DNA of 63,604 bases from Mycobacterium asiaticum (GCF_001673365.1 NZ_LZLS01000033.1:1-63604); one strand, 5' to 3'. Shown: positions 41,092 through 51,001, counted from the stretch's first letter. A program made the numbers and translations. The notes: generated by a model from the sequence alone, not told the origin.

Positions 41092-42843
41092 CTAGACCCG
41101 GTCGTCGCCTTCGACGGCCGGGTCGTAGCCGGGCAGACCTAGCTCTTCTCTGAGCAGTTTGGCGGTCCGTTCGGCGAACATCGAGATGGTCAGGAACGGG
41201 TTGACGCCGATCGCGCGCGGGATCACCGACCCGTCGCAGACGTAGAGCCCGTCGTAGGTGCCGCCGTTCGGTGCGAACACCCGCCCTGCGTGGTCGACCA
41301 CCCCCGCGTCGACGTTGTCCGCGGTAGTGCAACCGCCCATCGGGTGCGCGGTGATCAGGTGTTTGCCCAGGAATCGCTTGTCCCATCGCGGGTTCTTGAT
41401 ATAGGTGCCCCCGATGGCCTCGACCGCCGGGCGCATGACGGCGTCGACGTCTTTGTAGACCCGCTCGGTGGGTGCGCCGGGCCAGTCGATCCGGACGGTG
41501 CCGTTCTTGCGGAGCACCAGTTCGCCGTCGGAGTTGTCGTGCACCATGATCAGGAACCCGAGCGAGTGGTTCATTGCCCCGTCGGTGTTGAACGCGATGT
41601 CGCGGCGCCACCGGTCCAGCTTGGCCTTGCGGTAGTCGCGGTAGCTGGTGGCGGCTAGCCCCATCAACCCGAACCGGAAGCTGTCGGTGAGCGCGCGCGG
41701 CAGCGAGAGATCCTGCACGGTGAAACGTTTGCGCAGGTCGGACTGGTCGGCACCGAACCGCATCGCGGCCGTGATGCTGGGTCCGCAGGCCAACAGGGAA
41801 CGCGGCGGCCCGTCTGTGGTCGCCCAGGTTTGCGTGTCGGTCTGCATGTCGGTGTTGTAGGCGATGCCGAAGTTATCGCCATTGCCGCTGAAGTTCTTGC
41901 CCAACCGCGTTGACAGGTCCAACCCGGCCTGACTGGACCGCAGCAGGATGCCGTTGCTGCCCAGCGTGCCCGCGGATACCACGACACGACGGGCGATGAC
42001 CGCGATCTCGGCACCCTTGTCGCCATTGGCTTTGGCTGTTCGCCGGCCGATGACGCGCCAGCGGCCGTCGTCGGTCGGCTCGACGCGAAGCGCCTCGATG
42101 CCCGCGAACAGCTCGACCCCGAAGTGTGCGGCCATCGGGAGGTAGTTGGTCATCAGGGTGTTTTTCGATCCGGTGTTGTCTCCGGTCCCGTCGCCGCCGT
42201 GGTTCGGGCAGGACCGGCGCTGCACGCCGTACTTGGTGACGCGGTCCTCGGTGCTGACAGTGATGTTCAGCAGTTGCAGTTGGGCGCCCGCGTTCTTGGC
42301 GATCTGGGTGAACGCTTCGACGCGGCGCAGCGGCACGTTCTCGGCGTAGGGCACCGCGCCGAGCATGCGCCGGGCGCGGGTGTAGAACTCCTCGAGTCCC
42401 CCGACACCCTCCCCGTGCTGCTCCACCAACCGCTGGAATTCTTTGGGCCAGGACGCCAGGAAGACCTCCCGATCAGGAACGATGGCCACGTTGAAGTTGA
42501 TCAGCGAGGTACCGCCGAGTCCGTTTGCGTGGATGACGTCGATGGTCTTGAACCGCTCGAGTTCAATCAGGCCGAGTGGGTTCACCGGTGACCGCAACTG
42601 GGCAGCCGCCGCCTTTTCCGACTCGGGGAAGGTGCCGGTCGGGTGTTCGGCGCCGCGCTCGAAGACCGCGATGTTCAGGGGCTGCCCGCCGGTCTGGGCG
42701 TTTCGGGCATTGGCCACACCGAGCCGGGCGGCGGTGATGGCGCCGCCGTAGCCAGAACCGAGGATGACGACGTCGTATTCGCTGCGCAACGCTTCCAGCG
42801 GTGTTGCCAGCGCTTTTGCGGTGTCCAGGGCTGGTCTTGCCAT
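41092..42843 (-). CDS. GMC-family flavin oxidoreductase, cholesterol-oxidase-like
   Basis: A 583-residue FAD-dependent GMC oxidoreductase. The FAD site is GSGYGG at residues 29-34 with NGLGGTSLINFNVAI as second GMC motif; the catalytic His lies in TAHPMGGCT and the paired Asn in GVNPFLTIS near the C-terminus, the arrangement of cholesterol oxidase. Segment GSKNTLMTNYL resembles AKNTLVKNYL of ChoD. It differs clearly from M. tuberculosis ChoD, lacking that protein's C-terminal tail and cysteine cluster. Likely oxidises a sterol or other alcohol. Divergent from the mce operon. Confidence 0.9.
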   Translation of the reverse strand: MARPALDTAKALATPLEALRSEYDVVILGSGYGGAITAARLGVANARNAQTGGQPLNIAVFERGAEHPTGTFPESEKAAAAQLRSPVNPLGLIELERFKTIDVIHANGLGGTSLINFNVAIVPDREVFLASWPKEFQRLVEQHGEGVGGLEEFYTRARRMLGAVPYAENVPLRRVEAFTQIAKNAGAQLQLLNITVSTEDRVTKYGVQRRSCPNHGGDGTGDNTGSKNTLMTNYLPMAAHFGVELFAGIEALRVEPTDDGRWRVIGRRTAKANGDKGAEIAVIARRVVVSAGTLGSNGILLRSSQAGLDLSTRLGKNFSGNGDNFGIAYNTDMQTDTQTWATTDGPPRSLLACGPSITAAMRFGADQSDLRKRFTVQDLSLPRALTDSFRFGLMGLAATSYRDYRKAKLDRWRRDIAFNTDGAMNHSLGFLIMVHDNSDGELVLRKNGTVRIDWPGAPTERVYKDVDAVMRPAVEAIGGTYIKNPRWDKRFLGKHLITAHPMGGCTTADNVDAGVVDHAGRVFAPNGGTYDGLYVCDGSVIPRAIGVNPFLTISMFAERTAKLLREELGLPGYDPAVEGDDRV

Positions 42844-43166
42844 GACGGCAACCTCCAGGGTCAGGGCCGGTTTCTAAGACGGTAAATGTGTAGCGCAGCC
42901 TAAACCCGGATATGCCCCCTTTACCACGGTTCACCGGAAATTGCCCGGAAAATTCTGCGTGTTTTACTCCGCGCCTTTTTCGTGCGCTAAATCGTCGGAC
43001 TGTAAATGCCTTTTACATTTGGCATTCTGCGTGTCTTGTCCACCCGCTTTACAAGCTGAAATAAATAACGATTGGGCCTCGCTTTAATAACGCTCGGTGT
43101 TGTACTGTGCGAACTCACGCAACAGCGTCCACCAATTCCAAGCGCGTATGTGATCGAGGATTCGCC
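42844..43166. promoter_or_regulatory. AT-rich divergent region between GMC gene and mce operon
   Basis: This 323-bp gap contains TGTAAA-N5-TTTACA (43001-43017), a candidate operator for a dimeric repressor, and a direct repeat TTCTGCGTGT at 42953-42962 and 43025-43034 (72 bp apart). No match to TnnAACnnGTTnnA (KstR) or AnCAAGnnCTTGnT (KstR2) was found by eye. GAGGA at about 43155 serves ATG 43167. Confidence 0.5.
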
Positions 43167-44045
43167 ATGTCGTTTTCGTCTGCCCGCCCGGCGGTCCGGG
43201 TCGGTTCACGACAAGGCACGGTTCGCCTCGGTGGCGCGGTCAAGAAGGTGGGCCAGCGCGCCGTGCGCAAGACGGACGGCTCCCTGCAGACATTGGGCCG
43301 ATTCTTCGAGCTGACGGCGCAGTCCACCAGCTACCTGATCACTGATTTGGTCCGGCTGCGACATCCCTGGCGGGACACGCTGAACCAGGCATCGTTCATC
43401 GTCAGTGTCACCGCCATTCCGGCGCTGCTGATTTCGGTCCCGTTCGGAGTCATCGTCGCGGTGCAGGTCGGCAGCCTCATCCAGCAGGTGGGGGCGACGT
43501 CAATCTCTGGTGCGGCCGGTGGTCTGGGCGTCATCCGGCAGGCTGCTCCGATCGTGGCCGCGCTGCTGCTGGGTGGCGCGGCGGGCGCGGCGGTCACCAC
43601 CGACCTGGGTGCCCGCAGCATCCGCGACGAGGTCGACGCGCTGCGCGTGATGGGTATCGACCCGGTGCAGCGCCTGGTCACGCCCCGACTGGCGGCGATG
43701 ATCCTGGTGGCACCGTTGTTGTGCGTCTTCATCATCTTCATGGGGTTGTCCGCCGGTTATGTCATCAACGTCGGCTTTCAGTCCGGCACACCGGGCAGCT
43801 ACATCGCCTCGTTTGGGTCTTTCGCCACCACCGCCGATCTCGGTGTCGCGTTGCTCAAGACCTGGCTCTTCGGCGTGATCGTCACGTTGATCTCGTGCCA
43901 GCGCGGCCTGGAAGCCAGGGGTGGTCCACGTGGGGTGGCCGACGCGGTCAACGCATCCGTGGTCCTCGGCGTGGTCGCGGTCTTCTTCCTCAATTTGGTG
44001 ATCACCGAACTCGTCACCATGTTCATGCCGACGAAGGTGGGCTGA
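43167..44045 (+). CDS. Mce-system permease YrbEA (MlaE family)
   Basis: Inner-membrane permease of an Mce lipid/sterol importer. The 292-residue protein has five to six membrane helices and the MlaE core (RSIRDEVDALRVMGIDPVQRLVTPRL). ATG 43167 with GAGGA 8 nt upstream is chosen over GTG 43107. Its stop overlaps yrbEB by one base. With yrbEB it should form the channel driven by the shared ATPase MceG, which is encoded elsewhere. Confidence 0.93.
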   Translation: MSFSSARPAVRVGSRQGTVRLGGAVKKVGQRAVRKTDGSLQTLGRFFELTAQSTSYLITDLVRLRHPWRDTLNQASFIVSVTAIPALLISVPFGVIVAVQVGSLIQQVGATSISGAAGGLGVIRQAAPIVAALLLGGAAGAAVTTDLGARSIRDEVDALRVMGIDPVQRLVTPRLAAMILVAPLLCVFIIFMGLSAGYVINVGFQSGTPGSYIASFGSFATTADLGVALLKTWLFGVIVTLISCQRGLEARGGPRGVADAVNASVVLGVVAVFFLNLVITELVTMFMPTKVG

Positions 44046-44917
44046 TGGCCACCCCGTCGAAGTACGTCCCCCATGGACTGGCCACCGCGGTCCGGCTGCC
44101 GCTGGCCGTAACCAATCGCGGCCTTTCGTTTTTTGAGCGGCTCGGTCACCAGGCCAGTTTCCTGGCCGTAGCCGTCGGCGCGGTACCCCGGACCATCGGA
44201 CGTTACCGCCGCCACATTGGCACCATCCTGGTCGACATGATCTGGGGCAACGGCTCTTTCATCGTCGGCGGCGGAACGGTCGGTGTGCTGGCCTTCATGG
44301 GTGCCGCGATCGGAGCTTCGGTCGGCATCGAAGGGTATGCCGCGTTGGACATGGTCGGTATGGGACCGCTGACTGGCTTCATTTCCGCGTACGCAAACAC
44401 CCGCGAGATGGCGCCGATGATCGCGGCGATCGGGTTCGGAGCTCAGGCCGGCACCAGGATGACCGCCGAAATCGGCGCCATGCGAATCTCCGAGGAGATC
44501 GATGCGCTTGAGGTACAGGGCATTCCGTCGATTCCCTACGTCGTGACCCCGCGCGTTATCGCGAGCATCATCACGATCATTCCGCTCTACCTGATGGCGT
44601 TGGTGCTGAGCTACCTGTTCTGCTCGCTGGTGGTCAACGTTGTGCACCGCCAGTCATCGGGCACCTACTACCACTACTTCGACGCGTTCATCCAGCCGTC
44701 AGACGTGGTGCTCTCGGTGCTCAAGGCAGCGATCTTCGTGCTGCTGATCGTGGCAATCCATTGCTACGAGGGCTATTACGCCGGAGGCGGTCCCGAGGGT
44801 GTAGGCCACGCTTCGGGGCGGGCGATCCGGGCCAGCCTGATCTCCGTCGTCATTGCCGACATGGTGCTCACCCTGGTGTTCTGGGGCAACAATCCCGGTC
44901 TTCGGTTGTCGGGATAG
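44045..44917 (+). CDS. Mce-system permease YrbEB (MlaE family)
   Basis: Second permease subunit, 290 residues, with EIGAMRISEEIDALEVQGIPSIPYVVTPR as MlaE signature and about six membrane helices. One-base overlap with yrbEA and 3 bp to mceA. The pairing of two permeases before six mce genes is standard for actinobacterial mce operons. Confidence 0.94.
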   Translation: MATPSKYVPHGLATAVRLPLAVTNRGLSFFERLGHQASFLAVAVGAVPRTIGRYRRHIGTILVDMIWGNGSFIVGGGTVGVLAFMGAAIGASVGIEGYAALDMVGMGPLTGFISAYANTREMAPMIAAIGFGAQAGTRMTAEIGAMRISEEIDALEVQGIPSIPYVVTPRVIASIITIIPLYLMALVLSYLFCSLVVNVVHRQSSGTYYHYFDAFIQPSDVVLSVLKAAIFVLLIVAIHCYEGYYAGGGPEGVGHASGRAIRASLISVVIADMVLTLVFWGNNPGLRLSG

Positions 44918-44920
44918 CAG

Positions 44921-45880
44921 ATGACCAGTTCACGTGCATTGCGTATCCGGGGTCTGATCGTCGCCGGAATGCTCGCCGTCGTCGCGATATTGCTCTACCA
45001 GACGGCCGAAGGCGTCTACGACGACACTTTTAAGCTGACCGTCGTCGCTAACACGATCGGCGAAGGCTTGGCACCCGGCGCCGAGGTCAAGTTCCACGGT
45101 CTGGCCATCGGTTCGGTGAAAGAACTCGAATCGGTCGGGTACAACAGACAGCGGATGACGGTGGTGCTCGACTCCAACCAGGCCAGGGCGTTGACCACCG
45201 ACACCAAAGCCAGATTCACCTCGTCCAACGTATTCGGCACGGCCGCAGTCGAACTGGTCAGCGACGGCAACGGGCCACCGTTACGGTCCAACCAGACGTT
45301 GGTAATGAGTGCCGACGTACAGGCTGCGTCGATCACCGGACTGCTCCGCCAGGGTCAGAAGCTGAGTCGCAGCTTCGACAACCCGGAATTCGAGCACGTG
45401 ATCGAAGTGCTACGCAGACATGCCGACATCGTTGAACCACTGGCACGGGCTGGCTCGGATCTGGCCAGGATCATCGCTGATACGAAGACGATGCCTGTCG
45501 CACAATCGCTTTCGGTCCTGGCGTCATTCGTCAGCGGACTGGGTGACGCGCTTCCAGTCGTCGACCTGGCCACCAACCTGCTCGACGGGCTGACCCCGCT
45601 GGTGACGCCGGGCGCTGTCGATCGCACCGATCTGGTGTTTGCCCAGACGGGTCAGCTGTTAGTCGACGTTGGTCAGATCTCCGCGCAACACAGCACCTGG
45701 ATCGTGTCGTTGGTCAACGCGATCATGAATGTCGGTGTCCCGGCGTCGTTCGCTGCCGGCAGCTTGGCGCCCGCCTATGACCGACTGTCCGCTCTGCTGG
45801 ATCGGACCGACGGCGCTTTCGTCGTCGTCGACGGTCAGGTCAAACTGCGCACCGAAGTCACTTTGGAGCCGTCGCGATGA
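44921..45880 (+). CDS. Mce family protein MceA
   Basis: First MCE-domain subunit: an N-terminal membrane anchor (about residues 10-27), the MCE/MlaD domain (GLAPGAEVKFHGLAIGSVKELE) and a helical domain. At 319 residues it is clearly shorter than M. tuberculosis MceA paralogues (about 400-450), lacking the extended C-terminus. Stop overlaps mceB by 4 bp. Confidence 0.93.
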   Translation: MTSSRALRIRGLIVAGMLAVVAILLYQTAEGVYDDTFKLTVVANTIGEGLAPGAEVKFHGLAIGSVKELESVGYNRQRMTVVLDSNQARALTTDTKARFTSSNVFGTAAVELVSDGNGPPLRSNQTLVMSADVQAASITGLLRQGQKLSRSFDNPEFEHVIEVLRRHADIVEPLARAGSDLARIIADTKTMPVAQSLSVLASFVSGLGDALPVVDLATNLLDGLTPLVTPGAVDRTDLVFAQTGQLLVDVGQISAQHSTWIVSLVNAIMNVGVPASFAAGSLAPAYDRLSALLDRTDGAFVVVDGQVKLRTEVTLEPSR

Positions 45881-46893
45881 GAAACCTTGCCAAGCCGTTG
45901 TTTTGGTTGACGACCTTCACCACGGTGGCGACGGTGTGCGCGATCCTGCTGCTGACCGCGTTGCGAAGTCCGGTCAACGGACCCGTGTCGCACTACACGG
46001 CGACGTTCACCGACGTTTCCGGCCTGGACGTGGGCAACGACGTCCGCATCTCCGGAGTGCAGGTCGGCAAGGTGGCGGCCATCCGGTTGAACGGCCGCAC
46101 CGCGCAGGTCGAGTTCACCGCCCTGGATCGGCATCTGTTGTATCGCAACACAATTGCGGCGGTTCGTTATCAGAACCTGCTGGGGCAGCGTTATGTCGAA
46201 CTGGTCCAACCGGGCGCGGCGGGGGGACGGGCGGGTGAACGACTGCCCGCCGGCTCCACCATTCCGGTCGGGCAGACGGTGCCGTCGTTTGACATCACCA
46301 AGCTATTCAACGGCTTTCGGCCCGTCTTTCAGACCTTGGATGCCGCGCAGCTCAATCGGTTCGGTGAGAACCTGCTGCGACTTATCCAGGGAGACGACAC
46401 CGGAATAGGCCCGGTGCTACGCGATCTCGATGCCATCTCTAAGTATGCCGTCAACCGCCAGGCCGTGATCACCGTCCTGTTGCGCAATCTCGGCGAGTTG
46501 TCCCAGGATCTCGGCGGCAAGTCGCGCCAACTGTTCAATCTGATCGGGGCGCTCAACGATGCCCTGGCGACCTTTACCTCCAAAGCCGAGGAGTTCCGGA
46601 CTTCCATCGACATCGAACTGCCGATGATGCGCAGCCTGGTGCGGATCCTGCAAACCGCGGAACACGGCTTCGATGCATCGACTTCCCCGTTATACGGCCT
46701 GGCCACCCGGATGTTCCCGCAGACGCCGACCGTGATCGCCGGGTTGTCGTTGACCCCCGCCCTGATCCAGAGCCTGCGCGACTCCGTGGTCGACGACGAG
46801 CGGCCCGCCTTCAGCTGCTCGAACGGCGAAGTACACCTGCCCGGAATCGGGGAAGTGTCTTTCGCGCAACAGGATTTGGTGGTGTGCAGGTAA
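45877..46893 (+). CDS. Mce family protein MceB
   Basis: 338 residues: membrane anchor, MCE domain (SGLDVGNDVRISGVQVGKVAAIRL), helical part, and C-terminal CSNGEVHLPGIGEVSFAQQDLVVCR region with a cysteine pair typical of MceB. Length is close to Mce4B. Coupled to both neighbours by overlaps. Confidence 0.93.
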   Translation: MRNLAKPLFWLTTFTTVATVCAILLLTALRSPVNGPVSHYTATFTDVSGLDVGNDVRISGVQVGKVAAIRLNGRTAQVEFTALDRHLLYRNTIAAVRYQNLLGQRYVELVQPGAAGGRAGERLPAGSTIPVGQTVPSFDITKLFNGFRPVFQTLDAAQLNRFGENLLRLIQGDDTGIGPVLRDLDAISKYAVNRQAVITVLLRNLGELSQDLGGKSRQLFNLIGALNDALATFTSKAEEFRTSIDIELPMMRSLVRILQTAEHGFDASTSPLYGLATRMFPQTPTVIAGLSLTPALIQSLRDSVVDDERPAFSCSNGEVHLPGIGEVSFAQQDLVVCR

Positions 46894-47903
46894 TGGCCTT
46901 CCGGCTGCAGAACCGTCGAGTGCTCGACGACCGTGCCGAAGCGACCCGCAGTCGCCGCCTCGGCATCGTCGGCGTCTTTGCGATTGTGGTCGCGCTGGTC
47001 ACCACCGGGGTGGCCTATGTGAACCCGACTGGACAGGCCAGCTATACGGCGCACTCAAGCACATCTGGCGGTGTGCGTACCGGCGACGAAGTACGCATCG
47101 CCGGCGTCTCGGTTGGGAAGGTCACCGGCGTTCGGTTGAAACGAACCCTGGTAGAAGTGACTTTCGAGGTGGACCGGGCGGTGGGGATCGGCTCGGACTC
47201 GACTGTGGAAATCCGGTTGCTGACCCCGTTAGGTGGCCACTACCTGGCTCTGGACCCACAAGGCCGGACACCGCTGGGCCGCAACGTGATTCCTCCGCAG
47301 CGGGTCAAGACACCTTTCGAAGGCAACGACATCATCCAGACGGTGACCCCGTTCATCCGAGACGTCAACGGGCAGCTCATCCACGACACTTTCACCGAAC
47401 TCGCTAACGCCACTAACAAGTATCCGAACGCGCTACGCGAAATCCTGCAGTCCGCCCAGGGTCTGACCGGATCGCTGAGCAAGATGAGCGGGGATTTCCA
47501 CCGGGGGTTGGATTTCGTCAACGATGCCAGTAGCGCATTCGCCTCCGGACGACAGCAATTGACGGCGTTGATCGAGCAGTTCGCGTTGGTCGGCCAGCGC
47601 TATACTTCGAAATCCGTTGACATCATCGAGTTTTTCACGCTGCTCGGCGAACTGACTCGCATCATCGACCGGCTCATGGTCTTCTACCACCGTGAGTTGG
47701 CGCCGTCGATCAACGGGATCGACGACATCGTCACGGCCCTGGTGGCACACCCGGAACGGGTCGGAAAGGCCAGCGAGGGACTGACTCAGATCGTAAACGT
47801 GCTGTTACCGATGCTGCAGGGAAAGGGCATCGTTGTCGACCAGAGCAACAGGGTGGTGCAGGTGCCGAACATCTGTCTGCCGAACATGGTGAGGCAGTGC
47901 TGA
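46893..47903 (+). CDS. Mce family protein MceC
   Basis: 336 residues: an N-terminal anchor (RRLGIVGVFAIVVALVTTGVAYV), MCE domain (GVRTGDEVRIAGVSVGKVTGVRL) and helices; ends in NICLPNMVRQC. No Pro-rich tail as in Mce1C. ATG 46893 overlaps the mceB stop. Confidence 0.92.
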   Translation: MAFRLQNRRVLDDRAEATRSRRLGIVGVFAIVVALVTTGVAYVNPTGQASYTAHSSTSGGVRTGDEVRIAGVSVGKVTGVRLKRTLVEVTFEVDRAVGIGSDSTVEIRLLTPLGGHYLALDPQGRTPLGRNVIPPQRVKTPFEGNDIIQTVTPFIRDVNGQLIHDTFTELANATNKYPNALREILQSAQGLTGSLSKMSGDFHRGLDFVNDASSAFASGRQQLTALIEQFALVGQRYTSKSVDIIEFFTLLGELTRIIDRLMVFYHRELAPSINGIDDIVTALVAHPERVGKASEGLTQIVNVLLPMLQGKGIVVDQSNRVVQVPNICLPNMVRQC

Positions 47904-47904
47904 T

Positions 47905-49038
47905 ATGAAGAGAAAGTCGACCTGGATCGGGGTTGCGGTGGCTGCTGTGGTCGCGTTGGCGCTGACGGTGGCGGTGACGGGCGCCAAGGTTATTACACCC
48001 ATCGACAAATCAATGTGCGCCGAGTTCAGCGACGCGGTCGGTCTCTATCCCGGGAACAAGGTGCAGTTGCTCGGCATTGATGTGGGCTCGGTAACCGCGA
48101 TCGCCAACAAGCCTGATTATGTCCAAGTTGACTTTACGGTGCCGAGCGACTTGGACCTGCCGGCCGATGTCGGCGCACTCACCTATTCCCAGTCGATCGT
48201 CGCTGACCGGCACGTCGAGCTCACCAAGCCCTACGCCGGCGGCCCGAAATTCTCGGGCCCGCAGTGCATCAAACTGGTCTCTACCAAGACCCCGATCAGT
48301 GTTAGTCAAACCTTCTCTGCCGTCGACAAACTGGCCGGCGCGATCTTGGGAACCGAATCGGGCCAGGATCCAATGCGGGCGCCGGGCGCCGAGGCGATCA
48401 ATCAGAGCCTGGCCGCATTGAGCCACTCACTGGAGGGCACTGGACCCGGCATCAACCAAACGCTGCGCGATCTGGTCACGTTGATCGGTGACCCGAACCA
48501 TGCCGACACCGACTATCGCAATCTGCTGGCCAACAGCGAGATCCTTACTTCGGAACTGCTGCAGCACTGGGACACCGTCGCTACCGTGCTCCAGACACTG
48601 CCCGAAAGCTTGCGGATGATCGAAGGCTTGTCGACCGGGTTCGGTGTGGCCCTAAGCCATCTGTCCCACGCGTTACCGCTGCTGGTCGAGGCCTTGAACC
48701 GGTTTGCGCCCCGGGCGTACAACAACATCGGCGACAAACTGGTCCCGTGGCTGCGCGATGTGCTGACCGCTTACACCCCGCAAATCGTCGGCCTGATCAA
48801 TGCGCTACCGCCAGTGACCAATTGGGTTGCGTCGCAGTATCAACCGGACTGGGGCTCGCACAACGTGACATACCTGCCGCCGCAGGTGCGCGCCGTCGCA
48901 CCAGCACAGGCCAGCGCCATCTGCGATGTTCTACAACAACGCAACATCCCGGGCGCCGCGGCGGCGTGCGCACCCGGTGCCTCCTCCGATGCGATCACGT
49001 TCGGCTTGACCGACCTGCTGCTGGGAGCGGCGTCATGA
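47905..49038 (+). CDS. Mce family protein MceD
   Basis: 377 residues: anchor (TWIGVAVAAVVALALTVAV), MCE domain (GLYPGNKVQLLGIDVGSVTAI), helical region and a C-terminal CDVLQQRNIPGAAAACAPG segment. Shorter than Mce1D or Mce4D. 1 bp from mceC, 4-bp overlap with mceE. Confidence 0.92.
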   Translation: MKRKSTWIGVAVAAVVALALTVAVTGAKVITPIDKSMCAEFSDAVGLYPGNKVQLLGIDVGSVTAIANKPDYVQVDFTVPSDLDLPADVGALTYSQSIVADRHVELTKPYAGGPKFSGPQCIKLVSTKTPISVSQTFSAVDKLAGAILGTESGQDPMRAPGAEAINQSLAALSHSLEGTGPGINQTLRDLVTLIGDPNHADTDYRNLLANSEILTSELLQHWDTVATVLQTLPESLRMIEGLSTGFGVALSHLSHALPLLVEALNRFAPRAYNNIGDKLVPWLRDVLTAYTPQIVGLINALPPVTNWVASQYQPDWGSHNVTYLPPQVRAVAPAQASAICDVLQQRNIPGAAAACAPGASSDAITFGLTDLLLGAAS

Positions 49039-50039
49039 TCCGACGCGTGCTGCTCGGCGTGCTGCTGGCGATCTCCGTCCTCGCGAGTGGCTGTTCGCTC
49101 GACCCAACTCGCCTGACCGTGCCCGGAGCATACGTGCCAAATGACAAGTACACCATCAAGATCGAGTTCTCTAGCGTGCTGAACCTGCCCGCGCGGGCCA
49201 AGGTCGACTTGGGTGGTGTCCAGGTAGGCGTCTTGGACCGGGTGCAATTGGTGGGCAGCACGGCGGTCGCCTACGTCGAGGTCAACCGGAATGTCAAGGT
49301 GCCGCAGAATACCCGCGCCGAGCTACGACAGGCAACGGTGTTGGGCGACATCTACATTGCGCTGCTGCCATCGGAGAGCCCCACTGCCGCTACGCTGCAC
49401 GAGGGCGACACGATACCGCTGCGCAACACTGTCCCGGCCGACAATGTCGAAGACATTCTGCGCTCGGTGTCGACCCTGGTGTCCGGCGGGTCGCTCAACA
49501 CACTTGAAGAGTCGGTGGTCAACTTCAATAACGCCTTCTCCAAGGATCCTGCCGAGCTGGACCGGATGCGTCAGAAGCTGGCCGGCATGCTTCACGACCT
49601 GGCGGCCAACCAAGACAAGCTTGACGAAATCCTCAGCAGCACTGAGCGGGTCAGCAACGGCCTGGTGTCGGACACCGCGGCCTTCGACCGGCTGATCAAC
49701 GAGGGCCCGGTCCGGCTCAGGGCGATGTCGGCGGTGTTGCCCGGTATCGTCCACCTGCTGGTGTGCGCACAGGATCTCGGCCGCTACGGCGGCGAACTGT
49801 TGGTGCCGAACACCCCCGACTTGCTGCAGATGTTGTCCTACATCACGCCGACGGTGCAGACCATTGCTTCTGCTGATGTGACCCTGCCGGCCATGGCTGA
49901 CAAGTTGGTCGCGCTGATCCGCGACAAGCTCATCCCGTTCTACAGCAGCGGCGGTCCCAGACTGAGCGTGTCGGCGAGCCCGGGAACGCGCGCGGACGAG
50001 GCGATTTCGACGATGCGGACGATGGGTATGCTGCCATGA
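49035..50039 (+). CDS. Mce family lipoprotein MceE
   Basis: The lipoprotein subunit: signal peptide with lipobox LASGC (MIRRVLLGVLLAISVLASGC), then MCE domain (NLPARAKVDLGGVQVGVLDRV) and helices; 334 residues. MceE is the lipid-anchored member in all mce operons, which supports the assignment of order. Confidence 0.94.
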   Translation: MIRRVLLGVLLAISVLASGCSLDPTRLTVPGAYVPNDKYTIKIEFSSVLNLPARAKVDLGGVQVGVLDRVQLVGSTAVAYVEVNRNVKVPQNTRAELRQATVLGDIYIALLPSESPTAATLHEGDTIPLRNTVPADNVEDILRSVSTLVSGGSLNTLEESVVNFNNAFSKDPAELDRMRQKLAGMLHDLAANQDKLDEILSSTERVSNGLVSDTAAFDRLINEGPVRLRAMSAVLPGIVHLLVCAQDLGRYGGELLVPNTPDLLQMLSYITPTVQTIASADVTLPAMADKLVALIRDKLIPFYSSGGPRLSVSASPGTRADEAISTMRTMGMLP

Positions 50040-51001
50040 AGTTCAATGCCGGTGTCACCGCAGTGATCCTGACGCTGGTGACGTTGCTCGGTGCGGGTTA
50101 TCTGACATTCGGCGTGCTCGACTTCGAGCCCACCGCACAGCCCACCCGGATCACGTTGCTACTGGACAACTCCGGCGGGTTGATGCCCACTTCGCAGGTG
50201 ACAATGCGGGGTATTCAAGTAGGTAAAGTGACCGGGATTCGGACCAGCGCTGGTGGATTAAAGGTTTCGATCGAACTCAACCGGGATCACTCGATTCCAG
50301 CCAACAGCGCGATCAGCATTCAGAACCTATCCCTCGTTGGAGAGCAGTACATCGATTTCCAGCCGAAACACATTGCGCCACCGTATTTCAACGACGGAAC
50401 GGTGATTCCAGCGGATCGGGTTGCTACTGCCGTCACCGTGAGCGACCTGCTCAACAAGGCCAACGCGCTGCTGTCGGTGCTAAACCCCACCTACGTCAAC
50501 AACATCGTCGGCAACATCTCGCAAGCATTCGCCGACAACGATGCCGCCATCGACTCGTTGGCCGAGACTGCGGGCGCGGCAGCGCGGATGGAGCGGGAAA
50601 ACAAGCAGGTGCTTGCCACGCTCTTCGGCAACCTGGCGCTCCTGACCGACCACATCAGTGAGCAGGACGTCGGCGGGGTACTCGCCAGAAGCGGAAAGCT
50701 GCTGCCCGGTTCGATTCTGGCGTTGGCCAAGCTTACCCACGAGGTCGACGAGTACGCGCACGCCGGTGACGGCGCTTTCGCTCCAGGAGCACCGATCCCC
50801 ACGCTGGTGGCAAACCTCAGGGGATACCTCGACATGTTGGCAGGACCACTGAGCACCTTCGCCGCGGCATTGGAGCCGGCGACCGCGCCGCTGCGCGGAT
50901 TCAAGGTGGACGCAGGACATTTCGTCGATATATGGGCCTCGACCTTCAGCGACGCGGGCGGAGTTCGCGTGCAGGTGACCGTTCCGGAAGGACATCAATG
51001 A
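50036..51001 (+). CDS. Mce family protein MceF
   Basis: 321 residues: anchor (AGVTAVILTLVTLLGAGYLTFGVL), MCE domain (GLMPTSQVTMRGIQVGKVTGIRT) and a helical region. Lacks the long tail of Mce1F/Mce4F (over 500 aa). ATGA overlaps at both ends. Confidence 0.93.
   Translation: MKFNAGVTAVILTLVTLLGAGYLTFGVLDFEPTAQPTRITLLLDNSGGLMPTSQVTMRGIQVGKVTGIRTSAGGLKVSIELNRDHSIPANSAISIQNLSLVGEQYIDFQPKHIAPPYFNDGTVIPADRVATAVTVSDLLNKANALLSVLNPTYVNNIVGNISQAFADNDAAIDSLAETAGAAARMERENKQVLATLFGNLALLTDHISEQDVGGVLARSGKLLPGSILALAKLTHEVDEYAHAGDGAFAPGAPIPTLVANLRGYLDMLAGPLSTFAAALEPATAPLRGFKVDAGHFVDIWASTFSDAGGVRVQVTVPEGHQ

Noticed and set aside
40478..41611. A 377-residue minus-strand frame over the hypothetical gene and the GMC 3' end
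   Set aside because: It overlaps two genes with clear protein features and has no family resemblance.
42844..43166. KstR control of the inserted mce operon
   Set aside because: No TnnAACnnGTTnnA match was found in this gap or in 40334-40474 by eye.
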